Assembly (NCBI RefSeq): GCF_037975245.1
Contig: NC_092574.1
Location: forward strand, 23,687,713-23,751,712
DNA from: Apostichopus japonicus
Lineage: Eukaryota > Echinodermata > Holothuroidea > Aspidochirotida > Stichopodidae
Reading direction: 5' to 3'
Length of the DNA stretch: 64,000 bases
The notes under the pieces were generated by a model. The model was not told the DNA's origin. It saw only the letters and a program-made list of their open reading frames with translations, and made no database searches. How positions within the stretch are numbered: the first letter of the stretch is position 1; every line of letters begins with the position of its first letter. This document shows, in pieces, positions 49,701 through 58,981 of the stretch. A program made the translations under genes and the position numbers.

Positions 49701-52700
49701 TTTCTACTTTCAAAAGTCTACTTAAGACCCATTTTTTCACTTGTTCTTTTGTAAATTAATTTACTTTCTTTGTTAAGCGCTTTGAGCAGTAACTTTTGTT
49801 TACTGATTTGGCGCTATATAAGTCTCATTTATTATTATTATTATATAAGATTATGAAACTAGTACGATACACCTTTAAGTACAGTATTAAATGGAATACA
49901 TGGCTCTAAGAGACAGAGCACAAGGCTCTAAGAGCAAGTAAAAGGCTCTATAGAGCGAATAAAAGGCTCTTTGAGTGAGTCACAGACTCAAAGAGTTACT
50001 AAAAGGCTCTAAGAGCGAGTAAAAGGCTCAAAGAGGGAGTACAAGGCTCTGAGAGTGAGTGAAAGTACTAACTCGTTCACTAGAACTCATACTAGATTTA
50101 CAACAAGCCACAAGTACTAGCACGAATCCAGGAGGTCCAGCATGGGTAGAGGCAACAATGCTAGAATACCAGTGTGAGAATAGACTCCCTTAAAGTCTAC
50201 ATATACACACAGACATGAAACACACCATAGATGATCAGTACCCATGCTCTCCCTCCCTCCCTCCACAACCCACCCCCACCCTCCCTCCATTTGAATTTTT
50301 ATGAAGGAGATCTTTGTCACAGTCCTCCAGTACAGTGGCGGAGCATCCATACAGTCAGGGGGGGGGCGGATGCCCCCCTGACGGACTCAAATGGACTGCT
50401 GGCGCCCTTTTCAGCCCTTTTCCACTTTTTACTTATTCGCGATTATTGACTTTTTATTGCGCTCTCATATACCTATTGACATTTGTCACATTTTGTTGGG
50501 GATGACACCTATTTATTCTTCATTTATCTGCAAATTAGCAAGGCCTGGAAAGGGTCATTTCCGGCGATCTAGGGAGTATCTTTACTCAAAAAATTTCTGT
50601 ACAATCCGCGCCAACCTGTGGTGGCGCTCCACTTAGATAAAGTCGAAAGCGCCCATACAGATCATTCTCGCCCCCTCTGACCAATTCCCCTTGCTCTGCC
50701 ACTGCTCCAGTACATTCACAGGGACTTTTTCTGATGTACGAACTATGTGTGCTCGAAATTTGTATATAGCACTTATGAAGGCTCTGAACACTCCCTTACA
50801 AAGTACCTTGGTACCTGTGTACATAAACTGCTATACATCTTTGCACTTACTCAATAAAATATTCCACTTTATGACATCTTATACTTGAGCATGGGGTCAA
50901 AGGTGAAGTGAAAAAATAGAGATGTCTAACAAAATGAGAAAGCAACTTACTTGGGCACTCGCCAAAAGTTCAAACTTTGGTTGAATAAAGTAAAGAATAC
51001 CTTCCTTGGCACCATCTAGAGTCGCTCCTCGAATTAATAATATTATCAGAACGACAAAAGGAAAGGTGGCAGTGAAGTAAACGACCTGCAATGAAGATGG
51101 AAAAGAAAGTTATGCAACACACAGCTATTCCAAAGTACCAAAAAAACAAACATAAAAAAACAGGAAACATGCTTGCTTAGTGGAATATTAAAGTGTTGTA
51201 TGCCATCACCCAAAGACATAATATTTAGGCACACATGTACCAAATATTAAACAACAACTTGTATACCAAGATTGGATATAATCTGACTTAAGTTTATGGA
51301 GTTATTGCCAGTTTAGGATTTTGGTCCCGCCCAAAGAAATTGGGACAGGTAAAATTTTGCACATGCACGGTCAAAAAACTATTTGGCCCAGACAAAGTGG
51401 CTCAAATATATATTTGCCCCCAAAAATTGAACCCCCAAAACTATTGGACCCAAATGGGCCCAAACATATTGGGCCTTACAAATTCAGGCCCAAAGAATGT
51501 GTCCCAAAATGCGTTTGAGTTGGAAACTAGAGCAGCAATGCTGCATTGGCTCATCCCATCATCTGAAAAAGGAAAAATCTAGTGGAAGGCTGCCATGAGT
51601 CTATAGTACAGTGTTGTATAGAATGCAATGATTAATTAACTAATCTATGAATACAGCTCTATGGCCAATGCAGTAAAGCACTGATACATAGCTCAACAAC
51701 ACAGGGGAATCAGGCTAGACTAACTAGTCAATTCTGCCCTGGGAGTAGTTCTGGCAAATTACTCATGTTCACTAATCTAATATATCAATTGAGGATAAGG
51801 GGTAAACACCTTTAGGGCAATTGACACCCACATGGGTAAGTGCCTAATTGGCATAGAAAGAATCTGTCTCCAGATATGCAATGTCTTATGACTTTCCTAT
51901 TAGGTTCTTTGGTTGATAGTCTTAGGAGTATAGTTTGAAATCTCACATATTCAATCTTCAGTTGTATTGTTAAGCCCTACTACAGTATCATTCGAGGAGT
52001 GTCTTAACTTCTTAAGACCCAAATGATGATTGAATCAATCCGATCTCAGTAAACGTCAAGAGTGCAACCACCATTTCCCATACTGGTGGGGTATGGGGGG
52101 GCGGAGGGGCCTTAGATGTTATGTTGTCCAGAAGAGGGGTCTCCTTGGAGAAATTTTGGTAAAGGGGAGGGAACTTAGATGCAAGAGTATGACAGACACC
52201 ATTTCAGGTGAGGTAATGTATTTCTATGCTATTTTATTTATTGCCCTAATGGGAGGTGTGTATACATGAACCCTGTCTGTTTCCAAGTTCTGGTAGAGTG
52301 GTAGACAAATTTGACCTCATTACTTTGTTTAATTAAGGTGTTGTCAATGCCCCTTTGTGTATTCGATAATTTGATAATATCCAGCTAAGACACCTCTTAA
52401 GAAATTTTAAAATTTATCCTTTAAGACCTAAAATGGCAAACAAAATGTTGTAAACATTGTACAATGATTCCTTCCATTTACAGTTTTGGATGTTTGTAAA
52501 CAACAATGGTAGATAACAGTCATAACAAAATATCAAATGGGATGGTACTACATTAATCCGCACAAAGACTCTTGCCTAATAACTAGAGACTTGTTTGATC
52601 AGCAGGCAGGCTAGCATCCAAGCTGCCTTCAGTATTATAACAACGCCATGACGACGTTGTATAACCAGCAGAATTTTTGTTCCGATTGGATTATATCTTA

Positions 52701-55700
52701 TCACGCTCTTATCAGTTGTTGCCTGGATAATAATCTTTCCCGAGGGTTTGATGTCGAAGCAAACATGATTTCCACAGACTGTGTGACACGTAACCTTCTC
52801 CAATAGCACAGGTTACTCCTTTTAACGTCTATGGCTCATCTAATACTTATATATCAATAGTCACATAGATTTATGTTGCCACCCTACACTTTAAACTCTT
52901 GACTGTTCATTGCCCCACTACAGACAATAAGAGCGTGAAATCAATGTCAATCTTCGGGGCCTCTCGTATGCGTCTTTTGTGCACCTACAGTACACTGCCA
53001 GACATCCAATGTGTAATGATTGAAATTAAGAAATGGTGCACTGCAAAACCATTCAAGTCAGTGCAATTAACAAGTTCAGGGAGACAATTTTAAAAATACA
53101 GTTTTTTTCTTAGAAAACTATAGTATATAATTTCCCAGTACATTCTCTCTTGCAGATTGCCTCATACTTATTTTCAAAGTTACTACTGGTTATATAGTTA
53201 GCAGCTAAAAAAAGAAAAAATTGTTTTCACATTTTGAACATATTGAAGATTACATGCATGGCTGCTTGTTACCGCGACTACTTAAATGATGGGTTACTTC
53301 GCAATGCTGAGAATCAACACAAGGAGCTATTACGTCTATACCTTCCTCTATCATTGTACGTCTTGTGTTGTATGTACAGACCTATGCATGTACCTTCGTT
53401 TTTGGTTTATGGCTGGACCATTCCACCTCTCCTTTATTATGTTTGTCGTGTTCAATGAGAGGAATTCCATTAATGTATATAGAAACTATTTTTGAAAGGT
53501 GCTCTTGTTTTTTCTGTGTGCTCTTGACAAACCATATATATGCTGAGGTTATAAATACAACAGCATAATAGTGCAGTCAGTAATTTAGTGTTCATGTTAT
53601 GAACATTCATTTAATCAAAAGGGTCTGGAAGAAACAACGGCCAGACTTGTTTCCGTTCTAGCATAGACTGTTACGATGAGTTCTAAACTGGTTGATTCCT
53701 TATTTGTTTGTGACACTAGTATGGATTTCATACTTATGAATCATGTAGTCATATATTGAGCACAAGTATGATTTTGATCATATCAAATACATCGACAAGA
53801 TGAAAATTGAAAAACAAGACCATATTTAATACGATACAATTAAAATCAACTAAGGTTTACATGTCAATCTTGACAACTTAATTATCGACAGCTGCTGATA
53901 ATTAAATCTCTTTTATGAAAAGCTCTTTCCATGGAATTTTCCATCACACCTAGTCTCTGCTAATCAGTGATGGAAATTTCCACTGCACAAAGTACATTGC
54001 TTATTGCGTTATCTTATGATTACGCATGCAACTGTGGGAGTGTATAAACAGATCACCCTTTGGTTTGTTAACTGTATTGATGTATATGATAACAACTTAG
54101 CCACACTATCAAAACTAACTCAAACTAAGGACACATTTTAAGAACATTGAATAGTGTCTTTAAGAAAAAAGTGTCAGTCATTGTTAATTGATACAGGTTG
54201 ATGACACAATTGTACATTACTAATTTAAAGGAGAGACAAACCTAAACATCGTTTTGGATCTGATAATGGGATAGAGTTAACTGTCATGAACAACTTACCA
54301 AAACAGCTCAGAAAAATCTTATTCCATATTTATATATTACATATCATAGATTTAATATTTCTTCCCTCGCCAGGCTCAAAAGATCAAGTCTTCATAATAT
54401 GACATACTTGAGTCACATGCACCTCAATTTTTATATGATTTTCTCTCTTATTGTTGTGTTGCATTTAGTTTTGATCATGGCGATATAAATCTTTTGCAAA
54501 CCCTGAATCTGAAATATATTGAAGCTGGTCACATGACATAATGATGGCAATTGTTTCAGGGTCAATACTGTCAACATTCCACCTTGAAAATATATGGAGA
54601 GAATAACAAAAGGGGAAGTAAAAAGGTTTCAGATCTTCTTGGCACTATGACATCACAGAATTTACAAAATGGCAGCTCCCAGACATGGCTTTTGAAGTTA
54701 ATACAAGATATCTATCAAATGGAAAAATAATTTTTTCTAGCTGCTTGGGGGAGCTATTCTTCATAAAGATTTTTTGCAAATAAGCTAAAGATGAGGGTTG
54801 GGTGTGTCAGCTTTTAATGTAAGATGACCAGAGCTGATCTAAGAGTTGACCTCAACTTGTCTGTCGCCCTCAAAAGGAGGCTCCAGTTCTTCATGTGTTT
54901 CTCAGGTTATATTTCATATAATATTGTCCAGACAAGATCTTGACAGCAATGAAAGCTTGACAAACTTGAAAATGCTATCTTTGGATAGAGAAAAAAAATT
55001 TCTTGCTCTCTTAAAGTTAATTCTGGATGGGTTCATCCACCTTCATACATGGTATTTTGATCAAAACACATAATAAAAGTAGTCATCATTGAGTAAAAAT
55101 AAATTCAACGAAAATGGCCCTATCAAAACCAAAACTTTTGAGATGAAAATCACAATCCACTTCTAGCACTTGTATTTGGAATAAAGTGAAGCCAATACTT
55201 AGCTATTGCTATACTACTGAATCTCAGAATGTTCTCTTGTAATAAATGTAAACTTTGCTTCCAACAAAAGATGACACATTCCCAGTCTTTTTCTCCTAAT
55301 TTCACATGCAACTTAACCAGGCCCTTTACGGTGTTTATATGAAGTAATGTCACATTCAGAAACAGAGAAAAAACAATTCCATACTTTTTTGGATTAAGTC
55401 TTTCATTCCAACCAAAATTTTTTTCCTCCTACCTTGCACACTTCCCATCCCACTTCCATCTTTTCATATATCTCTGAAACCCTTCATCTTTCATCTATGG
55501 CTTAACTAATGTAAAATATTTATAATAAAAAAATCTGAAATCTGAAACAAAAATGTTTGGGTCTATTCAGAAGGTAACTTATAAAACTGGTTAAACATCT
55601 CGCTATTAAAAGCAAATGACCTTTTCATGATCTCATGATAGGAGGGTGTCGTCGGGAGGAGAGATGTGATCTCTGATCAAAACTTACTTTTCCGGAGGTT

Positions 55701-58700
55701 TTGATTCCTTTAACGATGCATAGATAGACGATAAGCCAAGCCGCTAAGAAACAGCCAAAGATTTCCCAGCGGATGGTTCCCATATCGTGCAGTCCTTCTG
55801 TGATGTCCAACACATGGTACCTGCGGAAAGTGACAGAGTACAGAGATATCACATCCTGCAGCCAGAATGGGTCGCACTTCCATGTAAACCTGTTCTGTTA
55901 CTGTTTCAAATGAATCATCAAACTTGTGCAGAGTTATGCAATCGAGAGGTTCTCATGACCACATCTGTATACATACACACACACCAGTATAACATCAAGA
56001 AAGCAAGAATTTAATTTGAGAGAAAAACCATAGAGAGAGATGACATGAAATATTTCAATAACATTTGCAAAGGTTATACACTTATATGCCCAGGCAAGTT
56101 TACCATAGACAAAATGTTTAATATTGCTAAATACATTTGCAAAGATTATTAAAGACTCATTTAATACCCAAGAGCCAAGTTAGTGATCAGCGCGAAAGAT
56201 GAATGTCGCAATATTTATCTTAAGCCAGCCGTTACTATACTACATGTTCGATTTCCCCAACTTAAAACTCTCAAAATCTCGAACAGTTCTACAGCAGTTT
56301 CAAGCACACCCACTGCACTGCCCGACTGTCCACAGTTTCCATGTAACAACAGTCAACACTGCAACAACACTGCAAGCAGTGTGCGGCGGGCAGTCTTAAC
56401 ATTGGCAATGCTTGCTATTAAGGACTTGTTTGCCCAGGCCAGTGACCATATTAAGAAAAAAATATTTCAATGTAGCTAACACTTAAGTAATGATTATACA
56501 GTCGATTATATAAATACTCATCTATCCAAGAGTAGTGACTTTTAAGAGGATGAATTGTTCAATATACTGTATCTAACATCGGGGATGAACGTGATACTGA
56601 CTTATATGCCCAAGCCTAGAGAGAAAATTGAGAAAACTAACTGAATAAATGACTCACTTCCAATACTCTTCAGTTGCCCAGACTTTTCCTCCAAGTCCAC
56701 TGGCAACTGTTACGTTAGAAGCTAGAGTCGGAGTTGCTCCTGTGGTATCAGACACCTGATCAGTATAGCAATTTTCTGTATTCCAGTCATGGTCACATCC
56801 AGCCCATGGTAACGGATTCTTACATGATGCTATCATGTAATATATTGTGTAGGCTATGATGATGTTGTAATACAAGCAGAAATACGTTGATAGCAGAACC
56901 ATCCCATATCCAATACCTGTTAAAAGAAAAATGAATAAATGTATCATACGGACGATGTTATCAACTGATGAAGAACTTATGGGGGCATAGTAAGGGGGGA
57001 AATTAATTGTTGTCTGACCTGACCATTCTAAACAACCTGATGAAAGATGCATTCACCTCCTACAATCATACTGTAGCAGCTAACACAGCATACCATAATG
57101 TAAACCATTAACAATATTATCTCATTGATAAATGACTCTGTAGAATAGTAAAGTACAAATCGTCGGATCATATCAACAAAACGTGTACCACTGTACACTC
57201 ACAGTACCTTTAAAAAGTGGGCTAACGGTCCAGGCACTGATGGCCCCAGTGCTGGTAAACTGACCGAAGACCATCTCCAACACCATGATTGGCAGGGCAG
57301 CAACGACCAACAGCAGACAGTAAACCAACAGGAAAGCACCTATGAAGGGGTGAAAAACATGTAACAAAACAATGAGGTCACTTACAAACATAGCTGGTCA
57401 ACCACTCACTCAACTTATGGGAGTTTTCACGATGTCCCATTGCACCAAAAATGTACTATTATAAATCAATAAATTAAAAACGTGTTCTGACCTTAATTAT
57501 TATTAGCACTAATAGATGGTGTATGATGACCATCCATCTACCCCCCCCCCCCACCCCACCGGATACACTTCAGAAAACTTGTAGCAAAGACCTACCTAAC
57601 TACCTAACCAGTTTGACATTTAATATAAAATATAAGTACAGTTCCTGATAAACAGTGTTGTTTCTAATTATCAAGACATGTTCAATACAACATATGGTAT
57701 AACTTTAAAGGGTGGCCATGAAGTATCTCAAACTTTAGCGGACTTTATGAAAGTATATATACATTTAGACATTGGATGCAGGGAAAATACAGATAAGTAG
57801 TGAAAGCGAGGCATCAACAATGTTATTTTTAGTAAAGTTAATTTCACGGTGGAATTGTTTCATGAATGCCCCCCCCCTTACACTCCTCTCCATACTGGGA
57901 AACTTCCCACCCTCTTTTGTGTGTATGATGCTGGGGGGGATGTATTGTGGTCGAATGAAATGTAGCTCTCCCTAATGTTCAGTCACTTCATTGAGGCGTG
58001 TGAAATCATTTTTTTAACGTTTCAAACATATCTTAGATTTTTGGTAAACTTTCAGTGAATTCAACCATATACTGTATCCTTTTCTTACTTCTCCCTTATT
58101 ACCATTCTAAGGAACAGTGAGGTAGCATTAATGTACAGTATCGATTAACAATAGTCCCATTGTTACAAAACCACACAATATAGCCGAGCTATTTTCAAGG
58201 TAATTTACATTCTGAATTTTAATCATGGGTAACAACATTACAGACATAAAAGCAATGAAATTACTGTTAAATGAAGGGCAAATTTGTCCGGGAATATTAT
58301 CCTCAAGTCAATCAAAGGTTTACCCATTTTCTGTGGGCAGAAAAGAAAACAGTAATACAAATGGACCACTAACTGATCATAATGATCTCTTTGTCTCGAT
58401 TACTTCAGATTCAGTTAATGTTTGACTGAGGGTATTTTCCAGTCACTGATTATAGAAATGGATTCAATATCGGATATATCTGTCCAGCAATGTCTCCCAC
58501 CGTTCTCCTACCTCTCCCTCTGATCTACGTATAACACATCAGCACTCCACACCATACATTTAATATTGTTACAAGACCAGGCATATGTCCGTCACAAGCA
58601 CACAACAGGCGACTGAATGTTACTATTGGTTTTACTTTAGGTCCTTAACACAGAGGGTAGCATTTGAAATGACAAGAGTTCTAGGAGATGTGACAAACCT

Positions 58701-58981
58701 CAATGAATATTGCATAAATTTGCTAGACTTAACAAAACCAATTCTAGTACACTGAGCAGGTGACTCTGACTTACCTCCTCCGTTCTCATAGCAGAGATAC
58801 GGGAATCTCCAGACATTGCCAAGACCAATGGCATAACCCATACAGGACAACAAGAAATCAAGCTGGTTGCCCCAGTTACCCCGTCCATCAGATTTGATGC
58901 TTTCAACATCCTTATCCTCTGGTTCAAACTGTGACTGTTTTATCTCTGCACCACCATTAGAAATGTCTGCCTTCTCTTCAT
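41715..58981 (-). CDS. SLC6 Na+/Cl- dependent neurotransmitter transporter, glycine-transporter-like
   Basis: Thirteen exons joined in phase give 628 residues; only the 5' exon with the start codon is missing. The protein is a 12-span plasma-membrane symporter that takes up a small neurotransmitter or amino acid with Na+ and Cl-. TM1 carries the family signature [22 protein letters not shown]2 has paired cysteines and an NVT glycosylation site. TM6 reads [20 protein letters not shown]: its Trp is typical of glycine/proline-type SLC6 members, and the Gly in the FGAG segment resembles GlyT1 rather than the Ser of GlyT2. TM8 has LGLDSQ (sodium site 2). [10 protein letters not shown] in the C-tail resembles the GlyT1 tail. 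Length is normal for the family (about 600-640). Substrate is inferred; creatine, GABA or monoamine carriers fit TM6 less well. Expression pattern is not visible in the sequence. Confidence 0.93.
41883..42815 (-). other. SLC6 last intron
   Basis: Contains a G-rich tract at 41,935-42,000 (plus strand), which gives the minus-strand intron a long C/T-rich run about 50 bp before the acceptor, and a 39-bp direct duplication at 42075-42151 (GGAATTTAGAATTGAAAAGC...). Confidence 0.8.
42816..42986 (-). CDS. SLC6 exon: TM11 end and TM12
   Basis: 171 nt, 57 whole codons. [20 protein letters not shown] then [28 protein letters not shown] is typical before TM12. Donor GAG|GTACGT. Confidence 0.94.
42987..44818 (-). 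other. SLC6 introns flanking exon 43818-43918
   Basis: Two introns (42987-43817 and 43919-44818). A poly-G run at 43783-43798 sits about 20 bp below the exon donor. Nothing else recognised. Confidence 0.8.
43818..43918 (-). CDS. SLC6 exon: intracellular loop 5 and TM11 start
   Basis: 101 nt, phase 1 to 0. [20 protein letters not shown] then [13 protein letters not shown]. The YG..NF..DI..MLG pattern is typical of the family. Confidence 0.94.
44819..44918 (-). CDS. SLC6 exon: TM10
   Basis: 100 nt, phase 0 to 1. [20 protein letters not shown] then [14 protein letters not shown]. Confidence 0.94.
44919..46321 (-). other. SLC6 intron with 22-bp satellite
   Basis: Dominated by the repeat array at 45249-45640. 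The rest is AT-rich with no coding signal. Confidence 0.85.
45249..45640. repeat. 22-bp minisatellite, ~18 copies, palindromic core
   Basis: Unit AGCCAGCAAATAGCTAGCTA plus AC/AT. The core TAGCTAGCTA is self-complementary, so every unit can form a hairpin. Copies are highly similar, with occasional 1-2 base shifts. Confidence 0.95.
46322..46462 (-). CDS. SLC6 exon: intracellular loop 4 and TM9
   Basis: 141 nt, 47 whole codons. [20 protein letters not shown] then a TM helix ending [10 protein letters not shown]. Confidence 0.95.
46718..46774. repeat. (AT)n microsatellite
   Basis: About 28 uninterrupted AT dinucleotides, with a less regular AT flank. Confidence 0.95.
46945..47057 (-). CDS. SLC6 exon: EL4 and TM8
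   Basis: 113 nt, phase 1 to 0. [20 protein letters not shown] then [28 protein letters not shown] and LGLDSQ are strongly conserved in SLC6. Confidence 0.96.
47919..48043 (-). CDS. SLC6 exon: TM7 and start of EL4
   Basis: 125 nt, phase 2 to 1. [20 protein letters not shown] then [31 protein letters not shown]-type sequence is characteristic. Acceptor TTCCTTCTTCCTTGCAG. Confidence 0.95.
49034..49137 (-). CDS. SLC6 exon: TM6 substrate-site helix
   Basis: 104 nt, phase 0 to 2. [20 protein letters not shown] then [15 protein letters not shown]. The Q and S residues fit the chloride site, and the unwound FGAGW stretch lines the substrate pocket in SLC6 structures. Confidence 0.96.
49517..49845 (+). 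mobile_element. 3' end of a CR1/L2-like non-LTR retrotransposon
   Basis: The plus-strand frame 49517-49759 ends with a typical reverse-transcriptase C-terminus: [20 protein letters not shown], then [12 protein letters not shown]. The 3' UTR has AGCGCTTTGAGCA and GGCGCTATATAAG and ends in (ATT)n, the usual arrangement for this LINE group. 5'-truncated; the start is approximate. It lies antisense to the SLC6 gene. Confidence 0.85.
49899..50065. repeat. ~20-bp degenerate tandem repeat
   Basis: About eight copies of AAAGGCTCTAAGAGCGAGTA. Several contain the inverted repeat CTCTAAGAG/CTCTTTGAG. Confidence 0.85.
50333..50704. mobile_element. hAT-like non-autonomous transposon (copy 5)
   Basis: 372 bp. 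Ends CAGTGGCGGAGCATCC and CTTGCTCTGCCACTG. Perfect 8-bp duplication CTCCAGTA (50325-50332 and 50705-50712). Right-hand interior shares AAGGCCTGGAAAGGGTCAT-type sequence with the family. Confidence 0.85.
50951..51085 (-). CDS. SLC6 exon: TM5 and EL3
   Basis: 135 nt, 45 whole codons. [20 protein letters not shown] followed by [18 protein letters not shown] matches the SLC6 TM5 signature (YFTATFP, RG.TL.GA). Confidence 0.96.
51086..55687 (-). other. SLC6 intron between TM4 and TM5 exons (4.6 kb)
   Basis: Holds a degenerate GGGCCCAAA repeat (51320-51520). Several short open frames here have no support. Nothing else recognised. Confidence 0.75.
51320..51520. repeat. Degenerate GCCCAAA-type repeat
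   Basis: Eight or more diverged ~20-bp units such as TTGGGCCCAAACATATTGGG. Units are partly palindromic. Confidence 0.65.
55688..55820 (-). CDS. SLC6 exon: end of EL2 and TM4
   Basis: 133 nt, phase 2 to 0. Reads [20 protein letters not shown] then [20 protein letters not shown]. Acceptor CACTTTCCGCAG, donor GGAAAA|GTAAGT. Confidence 0.95.
56658..56916 (-). CDS. SLC6 exon: TM3 and large extracellular loop EL2
   Basis: 259 nt, phase 1 to 2. TM3 starts [20 protein letters not shown]. The loop has [19 protein letters not shown], with conserved LPW and cysteines, and an NVT glycosylation sequon. It ends ATEEYW, a conserved SLC6 segment. Confidence 0.95.
57208..57339 (-). CDS. SLC6 exon: TM2 and first intracellular loop
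   Basis: 132 nt, phase 1 to 1. Reads [20 protein letters not shown] then [20 protein letters not shown]; the EMVFGQF segment is family-typical. Acceptor CCCCTTCATAG, donor AAAG|GTACTG. Confidence 0.95.
58775..58981 (-). CDS. SLC6 exon: N-terminal cytoplasmic region and TM1
   Basis: 207 nt. Acceptor ATTTGGTTTTCAG, donor GGAG|GTAAG, phase 1 in and 1 out. Acidic N-terminus ([20 protein letters not shown]), then [20 protein letters not shown] and the [16 protein letters not shown] signature. There is no in-frame Met before TM1, so a 5' exon must precede it. A 10-nt candidate, ATGAACGTGT|GTAAGG at 59706-59697, fits the phase but has a poor start context. Confidence 0.95.

Larger units (their letters stand above)
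49138..50950 (-). other. SLC6 intron with LINE tail, 20-bp repeat and hAT-like element
   Basis: Three different repeats sit in 1.8 kb, all listed separately. No exon recognised. Confidence 0.8.
55821..58774 (-). other. SLC6 introns between TM1 and TM4 exons
   Basis: Three introns (55821-56657, 56917-57207, 57340-58774). Poly-C runs near 57540-57552 and 57870-57878. No further exon recognised. Confidence 0.75.
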
